Source: Oscillospiraceae bacterium
Lineage (GTDB): Bacteria > Bacillota > Clostridia > Oscillospirales > Oscillospiraceae
Assembly: GCA_017480395.1 (NCBI GenBank)
Contig: JAFVAS010000287.1
Coordinates: forward strand, 1-9,177
Length of the DNA: 9,177 bases
Reading direction: 5' to 3'
Position 1 is the first letter of the stretch. Each line of letters begins with the position of its first letter. The notes beneath the pieces are model-generated. The model worked only from the letters and a program-made list of their open reading frames with translations. It was not told the DNA's origin and did no database searches. Positions 1 through 5,986 of this stretch are shown here, piece after piece. The translations under genes were made by a program, and so were the position numbers.

Positions 1-420
1 ACCAAGGGGCGTTACGCGCTGCGGGTCATGATCGACCTGGCGGAGCACCAGACGGAGGGCTATATCCCACTTAAGGAGATTGCCCAGCGGCAGGAGATCT
101 CGGAAAAGTATCTGGAGAGTATTCTGAAATCCCTGGTGCGCAACCGGTTCCTCACCGGCCTGCGGGGCAAGGGCGGCGGCTATCGGCTGACCCGCTCCCC
201 CGACCTCTATACCGTGGGCAGCATTCTGCGCCTGACCGAGGGGACGCTGGCCCCGGTCTCCTGTCTGGAGGACGACCCCTCCTCCTGCTCCCGGATGGCG
301 GAGTGCCGCACCCTGCCCATGTGGCAGAAGCTGGACCAGCTCATCAACGACTTCTTCGACGGCATCACCATTGCCGACCTGATGAACTCCGGCGACGCCG
401 GGGACGACTACGTCATCTGA
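1..420 (+). CDS. Rrf2-family transcriptional regulator with three cysteines (5' end outside window)
   Basis: The frame is open from base 1 and begins TKGRYALRVM, which matches the usual Rrf2 N-terminus (typically preceded by a few residues such as MKIS), so only the first few codons are missing; the ATG at 28 is internal. The 139 visible residues hold an N-terminal winged helix-turn-helix (EIAQRQEISEKYLESIL followed by the glycine-rich wing LRGKGGGYRL). Three cysteines (codons at 262, 286 and 304) lie in the region where IscR binds its [2Fe-2S] cluster, spaced C-x7-C-x5-C. Family knowledge: Rrf2 proteins such as IscR, NsrR and RsrR sense Fe-S status, NO or redox state through such cysteines, while CymR types lack them. 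I infer a cluster-binding or redox-sensing regulator. Its targets cannot be read here: the next gene is on the opposite strand and a terminator follows directly. Confidence 0.9.
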   Translation, partial: TKGRYALRVMIDLAEHQTEGYIPLKEIAQRQEISEKYLESILKSLVRNRFLTGLRGKGGGYRLTRSPDLYTVGSILRLTEGTLAPVSCLEDDPSSCSRMAECRTLPMWQKLDQLINDFFDGITIADLMNSGDAGDDYVI

Positions 421-454
421 CCCCTCCGATCGCACAGTCCGATTTTTAACGCGC

Positions 455-494
455 AAAAAAGAGTGAGCTGCCCCGCAGCTCACTCTGCTTTTTT
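455..494. terminator. Bidirectional rho-independent terminator between the Rrf2 gene and the phosphorylase gene
   Basis: A perfect 11-bp stem (461-471 with 475-485) with a 3-base CCC loop is flanked by AAAAAA on the left and TTTTTT on the right, so it can end transcripts from both directions. The minus-strand phosphorylase stop codon (480-482) lies inside the stem, so the last codons of that gene form part of the terminator. Confidence 0.9.
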
Positions 495-1262
495 CTCATC
501 GGTTCCGTTCGCGGCGGCCTGCACCGCAAGCTCCAGGGCAAGGTAGAACTTGCCCAGCGAGTGGTTCGCCTCCCCCAGGCCCTCGCTGCTGTACGCCTGG
601 GGATCGAGCACGTCCCCGGTCATCAGGAAATCATACAGCTCAAAGCCGTAGAAGTCGCAGACCGCCTGCACCCCGGCCAGCTCCATCTCCACGGCAAGAC
701 AGCCCTCCTGAACCCGTTTTTGCAGCTGGCCCCGGGTCTCCCGGTAGAAGGCGTCCGTCGTCCAGGCCCCGCCCAGCACATAGGGCACGCCCCGCCGCTC
801 GAACAGCCGCGCCACCGCCGGGGCGTTGGGGATTTCTACGTAATCCGCCGCCGGCGCGTAGTGATAGGACATCCCCTCGTCCCGGTACGCCTTCGTCGGG
901 ATCACATACTTCCCCTCGGTGGCCGCCCGGTCCAGCGACCCGGCGGAGCCGAACATCACAAATGTTGTGGCCCCGATCAGCCAGTTGGCCTCGATCACGT
1001 CCGTCGCCGCCAGGGCGGAGCCGATGCTGGAGAGGTAAAAGCCGAAGGTGTGGCCCCGGTGCGCAAAGGTGTAGAGCGGGATGTTTCCATTGCACGCCCC
1101 GATCTCCGCCACCTGCTCGCAGGGGAACGCGGCGAGGACATGCTCATAGATCACCTTGGAGAAGGTGACGATGCAGACGTCGCAGAGCTGCTGATGCACC
1201 AGCCCCATGTCTGCGGGCGAGATGATCGCCTGCGTCTGCACATCATAGGAATCCGTAATCAT
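480..1262 (-). CDS. Nucleoside phosphorylase (PNP/uridine phosphorylase family)
   Basis: A 260-residue protein of the PNP_UDP_1 superfamily, the normal length for this family. Such enzymes split nucleosides with phosphate to a free base and ribose-1-phosphate in purine or pyrimidine salvage, in the cytoplasm. Visible signatures are the phosphate/ribose-binding glycine loop GSAGSLD (about residues 105-111), the RDEG segment (127-130), WTTDAFYRE (167-175), the nucleoside-binding VEMELAG (191-197), and an acidic GDVLD (216-220) near where PNPs place the base-protonating Asp. The start is well placed: AGGAGG at 1269-1274 sits 6 bases before the ATG. A strong promoter lies upstream (TTGACA, 17 bp, TAAAAT). 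The gene stands alone, divergent from the DAHP synthase gene and convergent with the Rrf2 gene. Whether it prefers purine or pyrimidine nucleosides cannot be decided from these motifs, so no symbol is given. Confidence 0.88.
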   Translation of the reverse strand: MITDSYDVQTQAIISPADMGLVHQQLCDVCIVTFSKVIYEHVLAAFPCEQVAEIGACNGNIPLYTFAHRGHTFGFYLSSIGSALAATDVIEANWLIGATTFVMFGSAGSLDRAATEGKYVIPTKAYRDEGMSYHYAPAADYVEIPNAPAVARLFERRGVPYVLGGAWTTDAFYRETRGQLQKRVQEGCLAVEMELAGVQAVCDFYGFELYDFLMTGDVLDPQAYSSEGLGEANHSLGKFYLALELAVQAAANGTDEKKAE

Positions 1263-1330
1263 ACCTGCCCTCCTGTTCGCTCGCCGCCCAGGCCGTGCAC
1301 CGTTGGCAGCAGAAGCCTCAATTAACGGCT

Positions 1331-1359
1331 ATTTTATCATCCGCGCGCCGCGCTGTCAA
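1331..1359 (-). promoter_or_regulatory. Sigma-A promoter of the nucleoside phosphorylase gene
   Basis: On the minus strand TTGACA (1354-1359) and TAAAAT (1331-1336) are separated by exactly 17 bp. This is a near-consensus promoter predicting a start near 1324 and an untranslated leader of about 60 bases before the ATG at 1262. Confidence 0.75.
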
Positions 1360-1362
1360 ACC

Positions 1363-1374
1363 CGCCCCGGGGCG
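1363..1374. promoter_or_regulatory. Perfect GC palindrome just upstream of the phosphorylase -35 box
   Basis: CGCCCCGGGGCG is a perfect 12-bp palindrome located 3 bp upstream of the minus-strand -35 box, between the two divergent promoters. On the plus strand it is followed by TTTTT, but no plus-strand gene reads into it from nearby, so an operator is as likely as a terminator. In GC-rich DNA it may also be chance. Confidence 0.3.
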
Positions 1375-1395
1375 TTTTTGTGGTGTTCACGCATT

Positions 1396-1415
1396 TCGCG
1401 GTGCAAATCCCGCGA
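1396..1415. promoter_or_regulatory. Inverted repeat upstream of the DAHP synthase promoter, possible operator
   Basis: TCGCGG and CCGCGA form 6-bp half-sites around an 8-base AT-containing spacer, 20 bp upstream of the plus-strand -35 box. The size and spacing fit a dimeric regulator site, but nothing identifies the regulator. Confidence 0.25.
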
Positions 1416-1435
1416 TACTTCATCGATTTCAACTG

Positions 1436-1464
1436 TTGATTTTGCGATAGCTTTGTGGTATGAT
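1436..1464 (+). promoter_or_regulatory. Sigma-A promoter (extended -10) of the DAHP synthase gene
   Basis: TTGATT (1436-1441), a 17-bp spacer and TATGAT (1459-1464), preceded by TG one base upstream (extended -10). Predicted transcription starts near 1471, giving a leader of only about 20 bases. That leaves no room for a T-box or a trp-type attenuator. Confidence 0.75.
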
Positions 1465-1492
1465 GCATGGAGCCAAAGGAGGCAGTTTTCTC

Positions 1493-2524
1493 ATGATGCA
1501 AATGAATTTTATCCGCAGACTCCCCATCCCCCAGGACATCAAGGCCCAGTTTCCCATCTCCGACGCCATCGCCCGCCGCAAGGCGGATCGGGACGAGGCC
1601 ATCCGGCGGGTGTTCACCGGCGAGTCTGACCTGATTCTGCTCATCATCGGCCCCTGCTCCGCCGACTCGGAGGAGCCCGTCATGGAGTATATCCACCGCC
1701 TGGCCCGGCTCCAGGAGCAGGTGGCGGACAAGTTTTTGATGATCCCCCGCATCTACACCAACAAGCCCCGCACCACCGGCAAGGGGTATAAGGGCATGCT
1801 CCACCAGCCCGACCCGGAGAAGAAGCCCGACCTGCTGGAGGGGCTGATCGCCATCCGCAAGCTCCACACCCGCGCCGTGGAGGAGACCGGCTTCACCTGT
1901 GCCGACGAGATGCTCTATCCCGAGAACCACCGCTACCTCTCCGACCTGCTGAGCTATGTGGCGGTGGGGGCCCGCTCCGTGGAGGATCAGATCCACCGCC
2001 TGACCGCCAGCGGCATCGGCATCCCCTGCGGCATGAAGAACCCCACCAGCGGGGATCTGCAGGTGATGCTCAACTCCATCGAGGCCGCCCAGTCCCCCCA
2101 GCAGTTCGTCTATCGCGGCTGGGAGGTGGAGACCCCCGGCAACCCCCTCACCCACGCCATCCTGCGGGGCAGCGTCAACAAGCACGGCATCAACGTCCCC
2201 AACTATCACTATGAGGATCTGCGGCGGCTCTATGACTTCTACGCCGAAAAGGGGCTGGAGAACATGGCCTGCATCGTCGATACCAACCACTCCAACTCCG
2301 GCAAGCAGTACCTGGAGCAGATCCGCATCGCCAAGGAGGTGCTCCACTCCCGCCGCCACGACGGCGATGTCAGACGCCTGGTCAAGGGCTTCATGATCGA
2401 GAGCTATCTGGAGGACGGCGCCCAGAAGATCGGGGAGCACATCTTCGGCAAATCCATCACCGACCCCTGCCTGGGCTGGGACAAGACGGAGCGCCTTGTC
2501 CTGGAGCTGGCGGAGCAGCTATAA
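1493..2524 (+). CDS. 3-deoxy-7-phosphoheptulonate (DAHP) synthase, class I AroF/AroG/AroH type
   Basis: Condenses phosphoenolpyruvate and erythrose-4-phosphate to DAHP, the first step of the shikimate pathway, in the cytoplasm. The 343-residue product is close to E. coli AroG (350). Visible signatures in order: IGPCSAD (metal-ligand Cys55), KPRTTGKGYKG (91-101), GARSVEDQ (159-166), KNPTSGD, ILRGS, DTNHSNSGKQ (metal-ligand His266), ESYLEDG (Glu303) and KSITDPCLGW (Asp324). By comparison with AroG, all four metal ligands (Cys, His, Glu, Asp) are present. I chose the ATG at 1493 because AAAGGAGG (1475-1482) lies 10 bases before it; an in-frame ATG at 1460 falls inside the promoter -10 box and would not be transcribed. 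ATG 1496 is an equally possible neighbour. The gene is monocistronic between its own promoter and terminator. Which aromatic amino acid, if any, inhibits it cannot be told. Confidence 0.95.
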   Translation: MMQMNFIRRLPIPQDIKAQFPISDAIARRKADRDEAIRRVFTGESDLILLIIGPCSADSEEPVMEYIHRLARLQEQVADKFLMIPRIYTNKPRTTGKGYKGMLHQPDPEKKPDLLEGLIAIRKLHTRAVEETGFTCADEMLYPENHRYLSDLLSYVAVGARSVEDQIHRLTASGIGIPCGMKNPTSGDLQVMLNSIEAAQSPQQFVYRGWEVETPGNPLTHAILRGSVNKHGINVPNYHYEDLRRLYDFYAEKGLENMACIVDTNHSNSGKQYLEQIRIAKEVLHSRRHDGDVRRLVKGFMIESYLEDGAQKIGEHIFGKSITDPCLGWDKTERLVLELAEQL

Positions 2525-2532
2525 CACATGTT

Positions 2533-2561
2533 AAGGGCCACCGGCTAAGCCGGCGGCCCTT
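2533..2561. terminator. Terminator between the DAHP synthase and membrane protein genes
   Basis: AAGGGCC-a-CCGGC, loop TAA, GCCGG-c-GGCCCTT forms a long GC-rich stem with one A/C mismatch, 8 bases after the DAHP synthase stop. The flanking T-tract is short (TTTGCTGTT), so it is weaker than the other terminators here. It lies between two convergent genes and may serve both. Confidence 0.7.
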
Positions 2562-2573
2562 TGCTGTTCTGTA

Positions 2574-4232
2574 TTATTCCTTTGCCACGCTCACGGCGGT
2601 GAGGATGTCCCCCTCCCCCAGCTCAAAGGTGATGGTCACCCGGTCGCCGGGATTGAGCAGCACCGCCTCGGGGCAACTGGCGGCGGAGAGGACATAGCTT
2701 CTGCCGTCCTCCATCGTCAGGTAGAACAGGGTGGTGCCCTCCACCACAACGCTGCGCAGGTCGGCCAGGGTGCCGGACACCGTGTCCTGATCGGCGGGAA
2801 TCACCGGGTCGGTGACCTGGATGCCGTTCTCCGCCAGCAGCGCCTCATAGTTGCGCTGGCAGGCCTCCACCGACGCGCCGGTGGCGGTGATCTGATAGTC
2901 GGCCACGTTGACCATGGCGTACATCTTCACCAGCTCCGCCGAATCCTTCAGGGCCATGAAATAGGTGGGCTCGTTGGAGATATTCAGCAGAATCGGGAAG
3001 GTGGCGGTGTAGTGCAGATGCTGCACCGCGCCCTGGGCGGAGGACATGGCGGAATACTCCTCCGCGCCGGTGATGTTGTAGTAGCGGGCCTCCTTGGTGC
3101 GCTGGTTGACCAGGATGAAGCCAACATTGGACTCGTCCTCACCGGCGGAGGTGACGCCGGTGTAGAGATAGACGTCGTCGTTCTGGGCGATATAGTTATA
3201 GCCCTCGGTGGTGGTGGTAATGCCCTTCTGGCCCAGCCAGGAGTTGACCCAGCCGTTGACCAGGGTGCCGTGGTAGTTGTACTGCTCCACCACCAGGTCG
3301 GCATTGTAAACCCGATCCACCCAGGTGGGCACGTCCTCGTAGTAGGCGCTCTCCCCGGTGACGGCGTTGACCAGCACCGCGCCGTGGATGTCGGTGCCGC
3401 CGAAGATGCCGATGGTCTTGACGATGCGGGAGCAGATCCACCAGGGGGTGCCGTCCTCGTCGATCTCAAAGTTCACGTCGCCGAACATCATGGTGGGATA
3501 GCGGAAGCGCAGCACCCGGTAGAGGTTACGGCCAAAGTGCTCCGAGTTGGAGATCTTCATCCCCTCCTCCAGCCGCACCAGCCGGGCCTCCTGGGTGACC
3601 ATGTTGACCACGATATAGCCGGGCAGACCGTCGGCGCGGTTGTTGAACCACTTGATGAGGTTGCCGTACTCCAGCGGGGCCACCCGCACCGGCTCCCCCT
3701 GGTAATTGATCTGGGAATACTCGTAGTCGGCCACCTCAAACTGGCTGACCAGGTTGGAGGTCGCGCCGATGCTGCCCAGGGCCCGCTTGCCCAGCTGTAC
3801 GCTGGAGTCCCGATCCAGCATGGGGATCTCGCTGTACGAGATCTCCGCCACGTCGGAGGCAAAGTCCCCGGTCTGGACGTCCAGCAGCTCATAGTAACTC
3901 TGGGCGTGGAAGATAGGGGCAGAGACGATGCCGCCGATGATGTTGAAGAGCACAATGACTCCCAGGGCAATCAGCGGAATGCGGAAGCGCAGGCCCTTGA
4001 GCTTTCCCTGCACCCGCACGTCCCCCCGATCCATCCGCATCACGCCGGAGGTCAGCAGGGCGCAGAGCAGCCAGACGACCAGCAGGATGCCGAGAAAGGC
4101 CCAGAACTCCCGGGATTGGAGGTTGAGCGCCGGCAGGGCCAGGTAGTAATAGGCCGCGCCAAAGAGCACGGTGACGACAATAGGCAGAACAACGCGGAGC
4201 GCGCCGCCCTTCTTGGGGGCAGTCTGTTCCAT
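2574..4232 (-). CDS. Membrane-anchored protein of unknown function with large repeat-containing extracytoplasmic region
   Basis: I do not recognise this 552-residue protein. Three hydrophobic helices are visible (about residues 12-34, 43-62 and 85-104). The loop between helices 2 and 3 (MRMDRGDVRVQGKLKGLRFR) is rich in Arg/Lys, so by the positive-inside rule the N-terminus is inside and residues 105-552 are outside. That region holds repeated beta-type motifs: GYIVVNMVTQEARLV (205-219), GAVLVNAVTGESAYY (284-298), GFILVNQRTKEARYY (371-385) and a weaker one near 424-437. The last 70 residues (about 484-552) look like a small all-beta, possibly OB-like domain ending in a Pro-Gly-Asp turn. The start at 4232 has AAAGGAG 8 bases upstream (4241-4247) and its own promoter. 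The same frame stays open far upstream, but that part is antisense to the lyase and VOC genes and is not real. A role at the cell surface or in the envelope is inference only. Confidence 0.85.
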   Translation of the reverse strand: MEQTAPKKGGALRVVLPIVVTVLFGAAYYYLALPALNLQSREFWAFLGILLVVWLLCALLTSGVMRMDRGDVRVQGKLKGLRFRIPLIALGVIVLFNIIGGIVSAPIFHAQSYYELLDVQTGDFASDVAEISYSEIPMLDRDSSVQLGKRALGSIGATSNLVSQFEVADYEYSQINYQGEPVRVAPLEYGNLIKWFNNRADGLPGYIVVNMVTQEARLVRLEEGMKISNSEHFGRNLYRVLRFRYPTMMFGDVNFEIDEDGTPWWICSRIVKTIGIFGGTDIHGAVLVNAVTGESAYYEDVPTWVDRVYNADLVVEQYNYHGTLVNGWVNSWLGQKGITTTTEGYNYIAQNDDVYLYTGVTSAGEDESNVGFILVNQRTKEARYYNITGAEEYSAMSSAQGAVQHLHYTATFPILLNISNEPTYFMALKDSAELVKMYAMVNVADYQITATGASVEACQRNYEALLAENGIQVTDPVIPADQDTVSGTLADLRSVVVEGTTLFYLTMEDGRSYVLSAASCPEAVLLNPGDRVTITFELGEGDILTAVSVAKE

Positions 4233-4255
4233 ACGATCAGCTCCTTTCACGCTGC

Positions 4256-4285
4256 ATTGTAGCATACTTCCGCCGGATAATTCAA
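4256..4285 (-). promoter_or_regulatory. Probable sigma-A promoter of the membrane protein gene
   Basis: On the minus strand TTGAAT (4280-4285), an 18-bp spacer, and TACAAT (4256-4261) preceded by TG one base upstream (extended -10). It leads into the ATG at 4232 with AAAGGAG at 4241-4247. The leader is very short. Confidence 0.55.
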
Positions 4286-4317
4286 TGAAAATACGATTAA
4301 ATTGCGCTGGGTCATCC

Positions 4318-4345
4318 TTGTATTCTCCCACCAGTTTGCTATAAT
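4318..4345 (+). promoter_or_regulatory. Sigma-A promoter of the lyase-VOC operon
   Basis: TTGTAT (4318-4323), 16-bp spacer, then TATAAT (4340-4345) with TG one base upstream: a consensus extended -10. Transcription should start near 4352, about 37 bases before the ATG at 4389. No attenuator or riboswitch fits in that space. Confidence 0.75.
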
Positions 4346-4388
4346 ATGAGCAAACCGAAGCCCCGATCGACACAAGGAGGTCATTCCC

Positions 4389-5441
4389 ATGGACTTGTTT
4401 TACAGCGACTATCTGGAGGGCTGTCACCCCCGCATCCTGGCGGCCCTCACGCAGACCAATCTGGAGCAGACGCCGGGCTATGGCGTGGACGCGCACTGCG
4501 AGCGCGCCCGGGCCCTGATCCGGGAGGCCTGTCGGGCCCCCGAGGCGGCGGTGCACCTCCTGGTGGGGGGCACCCAGACCAACCAGACCGTCATCGCCGC
4601 CGCCCTGCGGCCCCATCAGGGGGTGCTGTGCGCCGACAGCGGCCACATCAACGTCCATGAGAGCGGGGCCATCGAGGCCACCGGCCACAAGGTGCTCCCC
4701 CTCCCCGGCGCGGCGGGGGGCAAGCTGACCGCCGAACAGGTGGAGGGGGCGCTGCGCGCCCACTTCGACGACGAGAACGCCGAGCACACGGTGCAGCCCG
4801 GCATGGTCTACCTCTCCCACCCCACGGAGTACGGCGCGCTCTACACCAAGGCGGAGCTGAGTGCCATCTCCGGCGTCTGCCGCCGCTGGCAGATCCCCCT
4901 GTTCCTGGACGGGGCCCGGCTGGGCTACGGCCTGACGGCCCAGGGGGCGGAGCTGACCCTGCCCGACCTGGCCGCGCTGACCGACGTGTTCTATATCGGC
5001 GGCACCAAGGTGGGGGCCCTCTTCGGGGAGGCGGTGGTCATCACCAACCCCGCCCTGAACCGGGATTTCCGCTACCTCATCAAGCAGCGGGGCGGCATGC
5101 TGGCCAAGGGGCGGCTGCTGGGGGTACAGTTCGAGACCCTCTTCGAGGACGGGCTCTACTTCGAGCTGGGCCGCCACGCCAACGAGATGGCCTACCGGGT
5201 CCGGGACGCCTTTGTCCGCGCGGGCTATCCCCTGCTCCTGGAATCCCCTACCAATCAGCAGTTCCCCATCCTGCCCGACGGGGATTATGAGAGATTGAAG
5301 CAGACCGCCGCCGGCGAGCTCTGGCAGCGCATCGACGCGGGGCACTGCGCCTGGCGCTTCTGCACCAGCTGGTGCACCGACCCCGCCGCCGTGGAGCGGC
5401 TGGAGCACGCCCTGGCCGGCCTGCAAACAGAAAGGAGATAA
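4389..5441 (+). CDS. Threonine aldolase-type PLP-dependent beta-eliminating lyase
   Basis: A 350-residue fold-type I PLP enzyme of the Beta_elim_lyase/threonine aldolase family, which cleaves L-threonine or L-allo-threonine to glycine and acetaldehyde in the cytoplasm. Visible signatures: FYSDYLEGCHPRIL at the N-terminus, GGTQTNQ (60-66) in the cofactor phosphate-binding region, SGHINVHESGA (84-94) with the His that normally stacks on PLP, FLDGARLGYG (172-181) with Asp174 facing the pyridine nitrogen, and YIGGTKVGALFGE (202-214) with Lys207 as the Schiff-base lysine. The start is supported by AAGGAGG (4374-4380) 8 bases upstream of the ATG. It shares an mRNA with the VOC gene, whose ribosome binding site lies inside the last codons of this gene. 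Family members vary in stereospecificity and some act on other beta-hydroxy amino acids, so the substrate is inferred. Confidence 0.88.
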   Translation: MDLFYSDYLEGCHPRILAALTQTNLEQTPGYGVDAHCERARALIREACRAPEAAVHLLVGGTQTNQTVIAAALRPHQGVLCADSGHINVHESGAIEATGHKVLPLPGAAGGKLTAEQVEGALRAHFDDENAEHTVQPGMVYLSHPTEYGALYTKAELSAISGVCRRWQIPLFLDGARLGYGLTAQGAELTLPDLAALTDVFYIGGTKVGALFGEAVVITNPALNRDFRYLIKQRGGMLAKGRLLGVQFETLFEDGLYFELGRHANEMAYRVRDAFVRAGYPLLLESPTNQQFPILPDGDYERLKQTAAGELWQRIDAGHCAWRFCTSWCTDPAAVERLEHALAGLQTERR

Positions 5442-5445
5442 CCCC

Positions 5446-5820
5446 ATGGATTTTCGCATGCTGCACCACAACCACAACGTCAGGGATCTGGACACCTCCC
5501 TGGCCTTTTATGAGAAGGCCCTGGGCCTGCACGAGAAGCGCCGCAAGGTGGCGGCGGACGGCTCCTACATCATCGTCTTTATCGGGGCGAGAGAGGACAA
5601 CTTCGAGCTGGAGCTGACCTGGGTGCGGGATCACCCCCAAAGCTATGACCTGGGCGAGGGGGAGTTCCACGTCGCCTTCGGCTGCGAGGGGGAGGAATAT
5701 GAGGCCATGCACCGCCTGCACCAGGAGATGGGCTGCGTCTGCTTCGAGAACCCGGCGATGGGCATCTACTTCATCGAGGACCCGGACGGGTTCTGGCTGG
5801 AGATCATTCCCCACAAATAA
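5446..5820 (+). CDS. Glyoxalase I-like VOC-family protein (lactoylglutathione lyase type)
   Basis: A 124-residue vicinal-oxygen-chelate protein with two beta-alpha-beta-beta-beta modules. Glyoxalase I isomerises the methylglyoxal-thiol hemithioacetal to S-lactoylthiol, a detoxification step. Aligned by eye with E. coli GloA, all four metal ligands are kept: His7 (for H5), Glu56 in ELELTW (for E56), His75 in EFHVAF (for H74) and Glu119 in WLEIIP (for E122). The closing motif FIEDPDGFWLEI is typical of the family. AAAGGAG (5431-5437) lies 8 bases before the ATG and within the upstream lyase gene, with 4 bases between the genes, so translation is probably coupled. Most Clostridia lack glutathione, so another thiol may be the cosubstrate; this is inference. 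No clear terminator follows before the low-GC block. Confidence 0.9.
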   Translation: MDFRMLHHNHNVRDLDTSLAFYEKALGLHEKRRKVAADGSYIIVFIGAREDNFELELTWVRDHPQSYDLGEGEFHVAFGCEGEEYEAMHRLHQEMGCVCFENPAMGIYFIEDPDGFWLEIIPHK

Positions 5821-5853
5821 CAGCATATAGGAAACACTTTGAACAGAAACAAC

Positions 5854-5858
5854 GGAGG
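5854..5858 (+). promoter_or_regulatory. Ribosome binding site of the leader peptide
   Basis: GGAGG (within AACGGAGGTT) sits 6 bases before the ATG at 5865. It is a strong site for an ORF of only 12 codons, which argues that the short ORF is translated. Confidence 0.65.
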
Positions 5859-5864
5859 TTAAAC

Positions 5865-5903
5865 ATGCTTCTCATCGATGTCACAGCTCCATGCAAGGTT
5901 TGA
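5865..5903 (+). CDS. Candidate regulatory leader peptide MLLIDVTAPCKV upstream of the MFS gene
   Basis: A 12-codon ORF with a near-ideal Shine-Dalgarno (5854-5858) lies 83 bases before the MFS start. Codons 8-11 form the left arm of a perfect 9-bp hairpin with 5910-5918. A ribosome stalled on this ORF would therefore change the folding of everything downstream. Short leader ORFs in this position control erm, cat and mef genes by ribosome stalling on an inducing antibiotic. The peptide does not match a stalling sequence I recognise, so the inducer is unknown. The function is inferred from position, ribosome binding site and overlap with the hairpins. Confidence 0.6.
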   Translation: MLLIDVTAPCKV

Positions 5904-5984
5904 GGACGCTGCATGGAGGATAGCCCTCGGGCCTATGTCCTCGGACTTTGCATTCCGAATGAATCACATCAAAGGAGCAAAGTC
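5887..5984 (+). promoter_or_regulatory. Candidate translational attenuator with competing hairpins
   Basis: Four segments can be seen. Segments 1 and 2 pair as CTCCATGCA (5887-5895) with TGCATGGAG (5910-5918), 9 bp. Segments 2 and 3 pair as GAGGA-TAG-CC (5916-5925) with the arm ending CTATGTCCTC (5930-5942, bulged); alternatively GAGGAC (5902-5907) pairs with GTCCTC (5937-5942). Segments 3 and 4 pair as GACTTTG (5944-5950) with CAAAGTC (5978-5984), 7 bp. The last hairpin holds the MFS Shine-Dalgarno AAAGGAG (5971-5977) in its loop and ends two bases before the ATG. Hairpins 1:2 and 2:3 exclude each other. No U-tract follows any stem, so control of translation fits better than transcription termination. 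Pairings were found by eye without energy calculation. Confidence 0.55.
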
Positions 5985-5986
5985 AA

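Noticed and set aside
561..1325. Plus-strand open frame opposite the phosphorylase gene
   Set aside because: An Arg/Gly/Pro-rich shadow. The minus strand carries the conserved phosphorylase motifs and a strong start site.
1337..2440. Long minus-strand open frame opposite the DAHP synthase gene
   Set aside because: Its composition is typical of an antisense shadow in GC-rich DNA, it has no ribosome binding site, and the plus strand encodes an unmistakable enzyme.
3012..4262. Long plus-strand open frame opposite the membrane protein gene
   Set aside because: It is a low-complexity shadow rich in Gly, Val, Asp and His, with no recognisable motifs, and the opposite strand has helices, a ribosome binding site and a promoter.
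4233..5495. Upstream extension of the membrane protein frame on the minus strand (open to 5495)
   Set aside because: It is antisense to two well-supported genes (lyase and VOC), is full of Gly/Ala/Pro/Val-type GC-rich shadow sequence, and a good ribosome binding site and promoter define the start at 4232.
5839..5865. Possible promoter TTGAAC (5839-5844) with TAAACA (5860-5865) before the MFS leader
   Set aside because: The spacer is only 15 bp and transcription would start after the leader ATG, so it could not express the leader peptide.
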